DNA from: Candidatus Pacearchaeota archaeon
Lineage (GTDB): Archaea > Nanoarchaeota > Nanoarchaeia > Pacearchaeales > GW2011-AR1
Direction of reading: 5' to 3'
Assembly: GCA_023228065.1 (NCBI GenBank)
Contig: JALOBX010000001.1
Location: forward strand, 1 to 64,000
Length of the DNA stretch: 64,000 nucleotides
The position numbers and the translations under genes are program-made. The notes beneath the pieces are model-generated. The model did not search any database. It was not told the origin of the DNA and saw nothing but the letters and a program-made list of their open reading frames with translations. Below are positions 51,213 to 59,275 of this stretch, piece after piece (the stretch's first letter is position 1; every line of letters starts with the position of its first letter).

Positions 51213-52583
51213 CTAAAACCTCATCTTCTTTCCGAACTTCTTTGCAAACTTCATCATTTGCTTTTGGCTCATGCCTTGCGACATGTCCATGCCTCCTGCT
51301 CCTGATTTGAGAATATCATTCAACATTTTGTATTGCTTTAGAAGAGAACGGATATCGCTTGTTGGAACTCCTGCTCCTCTTGCAATTCTAGCGATACGGG
51401 AAGTTTGTTTTTCAAGAAGTTCTGGGTTTTCTTTTTCTTCGCTTGTCATTGACTTCACAATATGTTCCCATTTAGCAACTTTAGCTTCTTGATTTTCAAG
51501 CATGCCTTCTGGAATCTTTGCTTTCATATTTGAAAGTCCAGGAATCATTGATTTTATCTTGTCAAATCCGCCTAAAGATGACATTGACTTAACTTGTTCA
51601 ATAACATCATCTAAGGTTAATTTTCCTTCCTCTAAATTTTTCTGAATCTTTTTTTGTTTTTTCTCATCTGTTGCTGATTTAACTTTTTCTATCAGTGTTT
51701 CCAAATCTCCCATCCCCAAAAGACGAGAGAGGAATCTTTCTGGATTAAATTCTTCAATATCATTTACTTTTTCTCCTGTTCCAATAAAATAAACAGGAGC
51801 TTTTGTTTCTGCGCAAGCTGTAAGAGCGCCTCCTGCTTTTGCAGTCGAATCCATTCTTGTTATTATAACTCCTGAAACATTAACTGCTTCTTTGAATTGC
51901 GATGCTTGTGCTTTTGCTGCCTGCCCTATATCTGCAGGAATTACAAGAATCAATTCTGTTGGCTTTGCTTCTTTTGTTATTGCTTTTATTTCTTTAATTA
52001 ATTCGTTATCAAGAGTGTGTCTTCCTGCTGTATCAATCAAAACCAAATTATAATCTTTCAATTGCTTTTCATATTTTTTTAAAATCTTGATTGGATTTTT
52101 TTCTTCCATATCAATAAAATGATTTAACTTATGCTTTTCTGCAAGCTGTTTCAATTGCTCCTGTGCTGCAGGACGATGAACATCTAATCCTACTAACGCG
52201 ACTTTAAAGCCACGTTTTGCATAATAATTTCCTAACTTAGAAATTGTAGTAGTTTTTCCGCTTCCATATAATCCAAGAAGAAGAACAACATTATGCTTTT
52301 GCTCTAATTTTAATGGTTTGTATTCTCCTAAAATTCCAAGCAATTCATCATGGAGAATTTTTATCATATGCTCTTTTTTTTCTATGCCTTTAATCCTTTC
52401 ATCAAGAGCTTCTTTTTTCAGTCTGTCGCTGATTTCTTTTACCAACGCAACATTAACATCTGCTTCAATCAGCGCTCTCTGCAGTTCCCTGACTATAGAA
52501 TCAACCAAATCTTTGTCAAGAAATATAGCATTCGCTATCTTGTCAGTTGCTTTTTTAATTACCTCTCCAAGACGTTCTAACAT
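51213..52583 (-). CDS. Signal recognition particle GTPase SRP54
   Basis: This 456-residue protein has an N-terminal helical bundle (1-90), G domain with P-loop GLYGSGKTTT (104-113), DTAGRH, TRMDSTAKAGG and an M domain from about 300 containing the Met-rich helices that bind signal sequences and 7S RNA. It works with FtsY, encoded 1.2 kb further along. Length is normal. Confidence 0.96.
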   Translation of the reverse strand: MLERLGEVIKKATDKIANAIFLDKDLVDSIVRELQRALIEADVNVALVKEISDRLKKEALDERIKGIEKKEHMIKILHDELLGILGEYKPLKLEQKHNVVLLLGLYGSGKTTTISKLGNYYAKRGFKVALVGLDVHRPAAQEQLKQLAEKHKLNHFIDMEEKNPIKILKKYEKQLKDYNLVLIDTAGRHTLDNELIKEIKAITKEAKPTELILVIPADIGQAAKAQASQFKEAVNVSGVIITRMDSTAKAGGALTACAETKAPVYFIGTGEKVNDIEEFNPERFLSRLLGMGDLETLIEKVKSATDEKKQKKIQKNLEEGKLTLDDVIEQVKSMSSLGGFDKIKSMIPGLSNMKAKIPEGMLENQEAKVAKWEHIVKSMTSEEKENPELLEKQTSRIARIARGAGVPTSDIRSLLKQYKMLNDILKSGAGGMDMSQGMSQKQMMKFAKKFGKKMRF

Positions 52584-52627
52584 TAAAAAAGGAGGAAAGA
52601 AAGAGTTAATAAATTTGTGGTTTGAAT

Positions 52628-53746
52628 TTATTTGTACTTCTCTTCAACTTCTTTAATGAATTCTTTTAATGTTCCTTCTTTGATTTTTTCTTTTGCTTTT
52701 TCTATTAACTTTGTCAGGAAATAGAGATTATGGTAAGTTGCAAGCCTTTTTCCTGTTGTTTCATCATTGATTAGCTGATAACGGATAAAAGCTTTTGAAT
52801 AATTCTTGCAGACAAAACAATTACAGTTCTCATCTATTGGAGATTTATCTAATTTATATTTTTCATTTGTTATTTTTATATTTCCTTCTGAAGTAAAAAG
52901 AGTTCCGTGCCGTGCATTTTGAGTGGGCATTCGCGAGTCAAAAATATCAACACCAAGAGCAATTCCTTTTAATATTTCAACAGGAGTTCCAATCCCCATA
53001 AGATAAACTGGCTTGTTTTCTGGAAGCATTTCTTTTATTTGTTTTACAATTTTAAATTCTTCATCAATTGTTTCTCCTAAACCAAAACCACCTATTGAAT
53101 ATCCGTCAAAATTTAGTTCCAACAAATCTTTTGCTGATTTTTCTCTCAAGTCTGGAAAAATTCCTCCTTGAATTATCCCGAATAATAATTGTTTTTTTTC
53201 TTTTTCTTTATGCAATTTGTCATGATGAATCTTGCATCTTTTTGCCCACATAGAAGTTTTTTCAACAGCTTCTGCAATCTGCTCTTTTGAATGAGAATAC
53301 ATAGGCATTGAATCAAGGCACATAGCAACATCGCTGTTTATATCTGATTGAATTTCCATATCTTTTTCAGGAGTTATGAAAAGTTTCTCTCCGTTGATTG
53401 GATTTCTGAAAAATACTCCTTCATTATTTGATTTTATATAAATGCTTTTTGAATACATCTGGAATCCTCCTGAATCTGTGAAATTAAGTCCTTTGTGATT
53501 CATGAAATTTCCAATACCTCCAAATTCTTTTATTATTTCAGAACCATGTCTTAAATATAGAATCAGTGCATTTGAAATTACTGCTTGTGCTTTCATATCT
53601 CCAAGCTCTTCAGATGTCAAACCTTTTGTAACTCCTCTTGTAGCTACAGGCATAAAGAAAGGAGTTTCTGCTGTTCCTTTTTTTGTCTTCAAAATTCCAA
53701 TTCTTGCATTGGTAGTTTTATCTTTGTGGGAAATTGTGAATACCAT
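52628..53746 (-). CDS. tgt: Bacterial-type tRNA-guanine transglycosylase (queuine TGT)
   Basis: This 372-residue protein matches bacterial TGT and not the archaeosine enzyme. ETPFFMPVATRGVTKGLTSE and TDSGGFQM open the catalytic core, the nucleophile region is DIFDSRMPTQNARHG (D270), and the zinc site is CNCFVC (308-313) with H339. There is no PUA domain, which archaeal arcTGT carries. This suggests horizontal acquisition and a queuine-type exchange at G34. Confidence 0.85.
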   Translation of the reverse strand: MVFTISHKDKTTNARIGILKTKKGTAETPFFMPVATRGVTKGLTSEELGDMKAQAVISNALILYLRHGSEIIKEFGGIGNFMNHKGLNFTDSGGFQMYSKSIYIKSNNEGVFFRNPINGEKLFITPEKDMEIQSDINSDVAMCLDSMPMYSHSKEQIAEAVEKTSMWAKRCKIHHDKLHKEKEKKQLLFGIIQGGIFPDLREKSAKDLLELNFDGYSIGGFGLGETIDEEFKIVKQIKEMLPENKPVYLMGIGTPVEILKGIALGVDIFDSRMPTQNARHGTLFTSEGNIKITNEKYKLDKSPIDENCNCFVCKNYSKAFIRYQLINDETTGKRLATYHNLYFLTKLIEKAKEKIKEGTLKEFIKEVEEKYK

Positions 53747-53784
53747 AAAATTGAGTTGAAGAATTGGTATATAAAACTGGTGAT

Positions 53785-54924
53785 TTACAACCCCAGCCTC
53801 TCAATAAACTTCTCCTTATCGAATGGTTCTATCTTGTTATATTCCTGTCCTGTGCCGAGGAAAAGAATCGGCTTCTTTGTGACATATCCTACTGACAATG
53901 CTGTTCCGCCTTTTTCATCGATATCTGCTTTTGTGAGAACTATTCCATCAATACCAATTGCCCAGTCAAAACTTCTAACTTGTTCTATTGCATCATTTCC
54001 TGTAATACTTTCTCCAATGAAAATCTTTTTGTCTGGTTTGCAGACTTTTACTATTTTCTCCATTTCTCGCAAAAGATTTTTCTGTGTGTGCATTCTTCCT
54101 GCAGTGTCAATTAAAACACAATTAATAAAATTCTTTTTTGCATATTGAACTGCATCAAATCCTACACTCGCAGGATCACTTCCATATTCATGAGCAATCA
54201 CTTTCACTCCTATTTTTTCTCCGTGAGTCTTTAATTGTTCAATTGAAGCAGCTCTAAAAGTATCTCCTGCAGCAAGAACACATGAAAATCCTTTATTTTT
54301 TAGATATTCTGCAATTTTAGCAATTGTTGTTGTCTTTCCTGAACCATTTATCCCACAAAATAAAATTACATAAGGAGATTTATTCTGGTCTGAATTTTTT
54401 TCTTTTATTTGTTCTATAAAATTTGGTGGAGCAATTAAAATTTCCCTAATTATTGTTTTGAATGATTCTTTTATCTGTTCTTCAATCTCTTTTTTTGAAA
54501 ATTCCTCCCCCACTATTTTATCTTTTAAATCCCGAACAATCCTCTCTGCAACTTCAAGAGCAACATTATTTTCAACTAAAAGCATTTCAAGCTCTTCCCC
54601 ATAAACTTCAAAATCTTTTTCAGAAATTTTTATTTTTCCTATATGTGATGTAAGTTTATGGAAAAAAGATTCTCTTTTCTCTTCAACAGCTTCTTTTTCT
54701 TCTTCTACTACAACTTCTTCTTCAATTTTCTTTAATTTTTCTTCTTTTAGTTTTTTTGGGGCAGGAATCTTGATTTCTTCTTCTGCCTTAGCTTTAACTT
54801 TTATTTTTTTTGGCTTTTTCTGCTCTTCTTTTTCCTCTTTTGCTCTTTCTATTGCTTTCTCTTCTGCCTTTTCTTTTAGCTTTTCTGTCCAATTTTTTAG
54901 CTTTTCTTTTAAAAATCCAAACAT
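53785..54924 (-). CDS. ftsY: SRP receptor FtsY
   Basis: The 379-residue protein has a highly charged Lys/Glu N-terminus (1-85), a helical N domain, and a G domain with P-loop GINGSGKTTT (191-200), DTAGRM and TKADIDEKGG. It docks the SRP-ribosome complex at the membrane. The charged leader is longer than in many archaea but has no membrane segment, so membrane binding is probably electrostatic. Confidence 0.95.
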   Translation of the reverse strand: MFGFLKEKLKNWTEKLKEKAEEKAIERAKEEKEEQKKPKKIKVKAKAEEEIKIPAPKKLKEEKLKKIEEEVVVEEEKEAVEEKRESFFHKLTSHIGKIKISEKDFEVYGEELEMLLVENNVALEVAERIVRDLKDKIVGEEFSKKEIEEQIKESFKTIIREILIAPPNFIEQIKEKNSDQNKSPYVILFCGINGSGKTTTIAKIAEYLKNKGFSCVLAAGDTFRAASIEQLKTHGEKIGVKVIAHEYGSDPASVGFDAVQYAKKNFINCVLIDTAGRMHTQKNLLREMEKIVKVCKPDKKIFIGESITGNDAIEQVRSFDWAIGIDGIVLTKADIDEKGGTALSVGYVTKKPILFLGTGQEYNKIEPFDKEKFIERLGL

Positions 54925-54999
54925 ATTTTCTTGAGTGCTTGAATATTTATAACCCTTTCTTACATAAATTTTTATAAAGAATATATCTCTATTTTTAAT

Positions 55000-56250
55000 A
55001 TGGCATTAAAAGGAGTGTTAGTGATCCTTGATGGGATGGGTGACTTGCCTAATAAGCAACTTGGAGATAAAACACCATTAGAAGCAGCAAATATGCCCAA
55101 TGCAAATTTTTTAGCTTCTCGCGGGGAATTGGGTTATATGTATTCTGTAAAACCGGGATTTATTCCAGAATCAGATGAAGCGATTGTTTCTATTTTTGGG
55201 AATGAATTAATTTCAAGCACAAGAGGACAATTAGAGGCAAGAGGGACAGATATTAAACTCGTAAGGGGAGATCTGGCTTTGAGAGCTAACTTTGCAACTA
55301 TTGATTCTTTGAAAGCAGGAAATATTATTGATAGAAGAGTCGGAAGAACCTTGACAACAAGCGAGGCCGAAATTTTGGCTAAAGCACTGAACAAAAACAT
55401 TAAACTAGCATCTGAATTTATCTTCAAGCCGACAAATGGACACAGGGGAGCTTTAGTTTTTAAGGGAGGATTTTCAGATAATATCTCTGGAAATGATATT
55501 GTTTATATGCAAGGACAAACAAAAGTTTCGGACAAGATAACTTCCTGCAAAGCACTTGATGATGAAGACAATTCTCAATACAGCGTTAATATTGTAAATG
55601 AATTCTTAGAAAAAGCATATGAAGTTTTAGACACTCATCCTATTAATGAACAAAGGAGAAAAAAAGGGCTTTTGCCTGCAAATTTTATTTTAGTAAGAGG
55701 GGCAGGAATAGAAAGTCCAAAATTAAAACTTTACAAAAAATGGGCTTCTGCTTCATATATGCCTTTAGAAAAGGGATTCTCAAAAGTTTGTGCTATGAAA
55801 ACTTTTTCCTTTGATTATCCTAAACTAAAAAAAGTGGATGTTTATGAAAATCTTTGGGAAGGGCTTAAGAAAGCATGTAAATTTTCCATTGGAGTAATAA
55901 AAAAAAGCAGAAAAAGTTCTGATTATGTTTACATACATTTGAAGGAAACAGATATTCCCGGGCATGACAATAAGCCAATTGAAAAAAAAGAGATGCTTGA
56001 GTATATCGATAAAACTTTGTTTAATTTTTTAAGAAAATTTGCTCCTCCACATAATATTAAAGTTGTGGTTACAGCAGATCACTCTACTCCTTGTAAGTTA
56101 AAATCTCATTCAGCAGATCCTGTTCCTGTTTTGTTTTACAATGGTTCAATCCCCAAAGAAAAGAAATTTACTGAAAATGAAGCAAGGAAAGGAAATCTTG
56201 GAAGAATTAACGGAAAAGAACTTTTTGGGAAAGTTGGATTTTTGAAGTAG
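55000..56250 (+). CDS. apgM: 2,3-bisphosphoglycerate-independent phosphoglycerate mutase (archaeal type)
   Basis: This 416-residue enzyme interconverts 3- and 2-phosphoglycerate in glycolysis or gluconeogenesis. The start MALKGVLVILDGMGDLPNKQ and the segment GDKTPLEAANMPNANFL match the archaeal alkaline-phosphatase superfamily type. Metal-ligand segments include KETDIPGHDNKP and TADHSTPCKLKSHS. A TATA-like TTTTTATAAAG lies near 54970. Confidence 0.92.
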   Translation: MALKGVLVILDGMGDLPNKQLGDKTPLEAANMPNANFLASRGELGYMYSVKPGFIPESDEAIVSIFGNELISSTRGQLEARGTDIKLVRGDLALRANFATIDSLKAGNIIDRRVGRTLTTSEAEILAKALNKNIKLASEFIFKPTNGHRGALVFKGGFSDNISGNDIVYMQGQTKVSDKITSCKALDDEDNSQYSVNIVNEFLEKAYEVLDTHPINEQRRKKGLLPANFILVRGAGIESPKLKLYKKWASASYMPLEKGFSKVCAMKTFSFDYPKLKKVDVYENLWEGLKKACKFSIGVIKKSRKSSDYVYIHLKETDIPGHDNKPIEKKEMLEYIDKTLFNFLRKFAPPHNIKVVVTADHSTPCKLKSHSADPVPVLFYNGSIPKEKKFTENEARKGNLGRINGKELFGKVGFLK

Positions 56251-56289
56251 TATAGAAATTTTTATAAACAAAAAATTTGATTAAATCTC

Positions 56290-56592
56290 ATGAAGAAGAA
56301 TTATGCAACAAGGTGTAATGAATGTCAATTTATTCAATACTTAGCAAAAAATGATTTGAAAGGCTTATGTAACCGGTTGGGAGACCCTAATTTCATTTTT
56401 ATGGTAGAACTGAATAATTCAAATTGTTTATATAGAGATTCTGGTGAGATAATTTCTCCTAATGAGATTCTTAACAGAAAAAAACAGGCATTAGAAACTT
56501 ACTTAACCTCTTTAGAATCAGAAAATAAAGTAAAAGAGATAATTCAATCTTGGCCTAAATGGAAACAAGATTTGGCTAAAACTTTAGTCTGA
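56290..56592 (+). CDS. Small Cys-containing hypothetical protein
   Basis: This 100-residue protein has CNEC (9-12) and two further Cys (27, 46), which could bind a metal. The rest is helical (LNRKKQALETYLTSLESENK). A TATA-like TTTTTATAAAC at 56260-56270 supports the start. It may be monocistronic. No family is recognised. Confidence 0.5.
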   Translation: MKKNYATRCNECQFIQYLAKNDLKGLCNRLGDPNFIFMVELNNSNCLYRDSGEIISPNEILNRKKQALETYLTSLESENKVKEIIQSWPKWKQDLAKTLV

Positions 56593-56660
56593 AAGTTAAA
56601 TTGTTAATATCTAATTCTTATAACAACAATTGTTAAAAATCAAATGGAACTCTTTTTTGT

Positions 56661-57218
56661 ATGATAACTTATAATGATGTTTACGAGGCATCTAAAAAAG
56701 AGAGATATTCTGAACAACTTCAGCAGTTGCCCAAGAATTTTATAAGCGAGGTTGCAGATTATTTAAAAGAAAAAAGAGACATTGCCTCAAAGGACGATGA
56801 TATTTTTTCTGATGTTATTGTAAAAACCAAAAAACAATTGGAAAATGCAATAACTTTATTTAAAGAACTTATTGTCCGAAGAAAAAAGAAAATATTAAAT
56901 CTTGTTCTTGTGGCTTCTGAAACAGGAATTTCTAAACAGGATTTTGAAAACATGATGCCTTTTGAAAAAACTCTTTTTGAAGAATTAATGAAGTCAATTG
57001 ATATTTCTGACAAAAAATTAAATGAACTGATGAATGGAAGCAAGGAAGAACAAAAGAAAAATGAACTTATTGTTTTTAATGAATCTGTAGATGAATTTAT
57101 CGGGATGGACGGGGAAAAAATGGGCCCTTTTGAAAAAGGACAAATGGCGAATCTCCCAAAAGAAATTGCAAAGATTTTAGTTGATGGAACTAAGGCAGAA
57201 AGAGTTGATGAGAATTAA
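56661..57218 (+). CDS. GINS complex subunit (Gins51/Sld5-Psf1 type)
   Basis: This 185-residue protein has the helical A domain (residues 1-125, ENMMPFEKTLFEELMKSI) followed by a small B domain EFIGMDGEKMGPFEKGQMAN (about 147-166), the A-before-B order of Gins51. GINS activates the MCM helicase in the CMG complex. It is the only GINS gene in the window; archaeal complexes also use Gins23. Confidence 0.85.
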   Translation: MITYNDVYEASKKERYSEQLQQLPKNFISEVADYLKEKRDIASKDDDIFSDVIVKTKKQLENAITLFKELIVRRKKKILNLVLVASETGISKQDFENMMPFEKTLFEELMKSIDISDKKLNELMNGSKEEQKKNELIVFNESVDEFIGMDGEKMGPFEKGQMANLPKEIAKILVDGTKAERVDEN

Positions 57219-57272
57219 TAATATATTTTTGCTAATATAAATTATTAAAAAGAAAATAATTTATTTATTATT

Positions 57273-57515
57273 ATGTCTGTAAGTTATGGAAGAGAAGATT
57301 GTAATCACCAATGGAGATACAGAAAATATGGAATTGAAGAAGGATGTATCCCTGCTATTTGTGTAGACTGTGGAGCTTTTGGATGTCAATGTGATGTGGT
57401 TAATGTTCCAAAAGAAACTTTTTTTAAAAAACATGCAGAAAGTGATGATAATATCAATTGGGAAAATCCTTATGCTGTTAAAAAATTAGAAAAATTTGTT
57501 CTTGCAGTTGAATAA
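57273..57515 (+). CDS. Small zinc-binding-like protein
   Basis: This 80-residue protein has Cys/His residues at positions suited to a zinc-binding site: CNHQW, GCIPAICVDCGAFGCQCD. The end is hydrophobic and basic. It abuts the convergent PQ-loop gene (1-nt gap). Function is unknown. Confidence 0.5.
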   Translation: MSVSYGREDCNHQWRYRKYGIEEGCIPAICVDCGAFGCQCDVVNVPKETFFKKHAESDDNINWENPYAVKKLEKFVLAVE

Positions 57516-57767
57516 TTACTTCTTATAAATTATTGATTGAATAAATAAGGCAAACCAGAGAGTTCCTAATAATACTTGAATTATCATTGCAGAATAAAGT
57601 TTTAAGGTAAAATAAATAGAAGCAACTACATATGCTCCAAGAAAAGTTACTAATGCTGTTGAAAAAATAACTGTTGCTTTTTTTGTCTTGAATCCACGCA
57701 TTACTTGTGGAGCTAATGCTATTCCAAAGATAATTGAGATTATTGTTATTGCTATATCTTGCCACAT
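57516..57767 (-). CDS. PQ-loop/SemiSWEET-like small membrane protein
   Basis: This 83-residue protein has three membrane helices with the PQ motif in GIALAPQVMRGFKTKKA (about 15-31), typical of half-size SWEET/PQ-loop transporters that dimerise to move sugars or related solutes. Length fits a single three-helix unit. No substrate can be inferred. Confidence 0.7.
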   Translation of the reverse strand: MWQDIAITIISIIFGIALAPQVMRGFKTKKATVIFSTALVTFLGAYVVASIYFTLKLYSAMIIQVLLGTLWFALFIQSIIYKK

Positions 57768-57792
57768 TTTTTATTATAAAATACTTTGTTCA

Positions 57793-57864
57793 AGCCTCTA
57801 GAGGGATTTGAACCCCCGACCCTCGGTTTACAAAACCGATGCTCTGCCACTGAGCTATAGAGGC
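57793..57864 (-). tRNA. tRNA-Thr (UGU anticodon)
   Basis: The minus-strand cloverleaf starts GCCTCTA and ends TAGAGGC (7-bp acceptor), with discriminator U. The anticodon loop UUUGUAA on a 5-bp stem gives UGU (Thr). The T arm GGGGG-UUCAAAU-CCCUC is normal. No intron and no encoded CCA are seen. Confidence 0.9.
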
Positions 57865-57913
57865 ATTTGTTAATTTAATTAGAAATGGATGGTTTAAAAG
57901 ATTTCTTATATAA

Positions 57914-58450
57914 TCACTTTTTCTCTTTACTCTCTAAAGCTTTGATTTCGCAAAGAGCAAGTGGATAAATCTTTTTTAGTTTCTGACTTAATTGTCTTTG
58001 CAATCTGTTTGCAATTATCTCGTCAAATAACTGTTCTAAAGTTTTGTCTTTAGCATAATTTACTAATTCTTCTCTTGCTTTATTTCTCAAGGCAGTTCTT
58101 ACTGCTCTTGAAACTTTTCTTCTTGTAACTAAAAATGGTTTTATTCTTAATTTAGCATCCTTACATTCTGTAGGAAAAGAATCTTCAACATAATTTGTTC
58201 CTTTTCTTACCATTCTTCTGATAAAATAAGGCAGAATCAAAAGTTTTGTTGGTGTTGCTGTTGCTTCATCATCCTTAACAATTACCTTTAATGTAAGCAT
58301 AACACTTTTTCCCTTAAGCATTCTTGTTAAGTCATATTTCATAAATCTTCCATTAAGTTCTGCAATTTCATAGCCCTGCATTTGTGTTTCTTTTCCTATA
58401 ATCGGAATGTTCACATCAAAAAATTTCTTTTTTCTTTTTGCGATTGCCAT
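57914..58450 (-). CDS. 30S ribosomal protein S3Ae (eS1)
   Basis: This 178-residue protein carries the S3Ae/eS1 core: FFDVNIPIIGKETQMQGYEI, then FIRRMVRKGTNYVEDSFPTE and TRRKVSRAVRTALRNKA. Its length is slightly shorter than in most archaea. It lies 5 nt from L44e on the same strand, so the two form an operon. Confidence 0.93.
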   Translation of the reverse strand: MAIAKRKKKFFDVNIPIIGKETQMQGYEIAELNGRFMKYDLTRMLKGKSVMLTLKVIVKDDEATATPTKLLILPYFIRRMVRKGTNYVEDSFPTECKDAKLRIKPFLVTRRKVSRAVRTALRNKAREELVNYAKDKTLEQLFDEIIANRLQRQLSQKLKKIYPLALCEIKALESKEKK

Positions 58451-58455
58451 TTTAT

Positions 58456-58767
58456 TTATTCTTGTATTACCTTCCCAACTCTATGTCCTTTTAGTTGGTA
58501 TTTAGATTTTTTGCAAGTCTGACATGTATACATAATATTTGTTTTTTTGTTTGTTTTTGCCTTTCTTTTGAATTTTGAAACTGCTGGCTTTGAACCCCAT
58601 TTTCCTTTATTTCCTATTCCTCTCCCTCTGCCCCTTAACTTTGCTCTGCTAATAGAACCTCTTGTTAGTGTTCCTCTTTTTGCTCCTGTTGACACTACTT
58701 TGATTTTTTGTTCTGTTCTTTTCTTACAATAAGGACAAAATCTTTTTGTTGTTTTTGGAATCTTCAT
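58456..58767 (-). CDS. 50S ribosomal protein L44e
   Basis: This 103-residue protein has a zinc-binding pair CPYC (12-15) and CQTC (about 85-88) and the basic middle with GRGRGIGNKGKWGSKP, typical of L44e. It is translated just before S3Ae. Archaeal L44e sits near the ribosomal E site. Confidence 0.93.
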   Translation of the reverse strand: MKIPKTTKRFCPYCKKRTEQKIKVVSTGAKRGTLTRGSISRAKLRGRGRGIGNKGKWGSKPAVSKFKRKAKTNKKTNIMYTCQTCKKSKYQLKGHRVGKVIQE

Positions 58768-58840
58768 AAAATGTATAGAAAAACTTGGTTTTTAAAGCTT
58801 AAGTTTTGGAATTGTACCTACGGTTCAATCCAAAGATAAA

Positions 58841-58912
58841 TGATCCTGCGAGGAATTGAACCTCGGTCTCATCCACGTCAAGGACGCGTCTTAGCCGTTG
58901 GACTACAGGATC
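58841..58912 (-). tRNA. tRNA-Val (GAC anticodon)
   Basis: The minus-strand cloverleaf starts GATCCTG and ends CAGGATC, with discriminator A. The anticodon stem CGUCC/GGAUG encloses UUGACGU, giving GAC (Val). The T arm is CGAGG-UUCAAUU-CCUCG. No intron is seen. A hairpin (58913-58935) abuts its 5' end. Confidence 0.9.
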
Positions 58913-58935
58913 TAAGAACCTCCAGCGGGTTCTTA
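58913..58935. repeat. Perfect inverted repeat abutting the 5' end of tRNA-Val
   Basis: TAAGAACC (58913-58920) and GGTTCTTA (58928-58935) form an 8-bp stem with a 7-nt loop. The sequence resembles the palindromic core of family 1 repeats (TAAGAACC...GGTTC). It sits just before the tRNA's first base in transcription order. Confidence 0.5.
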
Positions 58936-59016
58936 ATAGTTCCAGCAACCCAACAGGAAGTTGTACCCTTTTATTAAGGTGATAATGTTTAAAAAGTTTG
59001 TTTTATAATTTATAAT

Positions 59017-59220
59017 ATGGTAAAATTTGGTGGTATATTATTATTTGCGGATTTAATTATTGGTTTATATCTTGTAAATTTGGGAATAAAATTTGTTGTT
59101 CTTCCTGTTCCAGAAACTCTTAATAATTGGATAATTCTTCTTGGTGGAGCATTATTAATCTTTAGTGGTTTAATGTCTATGATATCTTCAAAAAGAATTG
59201 AAAGATTTAGAAGAAAATAG
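59017..59220 (+). CDS. Small two-helix membrane protein
   Basis: This 67-residue protein has two hydrophobic helices (GILLFADLIIGLYLVNLGIK and IILLGGALLIFSGLMSMI) and a basic tail (KRIERFRRK). A TATA-like TTTAAAAAGTTTG lies near 58989. It is followed by a large surface-protein gene with its own promoter. Confidence 0.5.
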   Translation: MVKFGGILLFADLIIGLYLVNLGIKFVVLPVPETLNNWIILLGGALLIFSGLMSMISSKRIERFRRK

Positions 59221-59246
59221 ACTGAATTTTCTATTTTGCGATAAGA

Positions 59247-59254
59247 TTTATATA
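59247..59254 (+). promoter_or_regulatory. TATA box for the 625-residue surface protein
   Basis: TTTATATA is centred about 26 nt before ATG 59276, which supports a leaderless start there. Confidence 0.55.
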
Positions 59255-59275
59255 CGTAATTCTCATTATTTTCAT

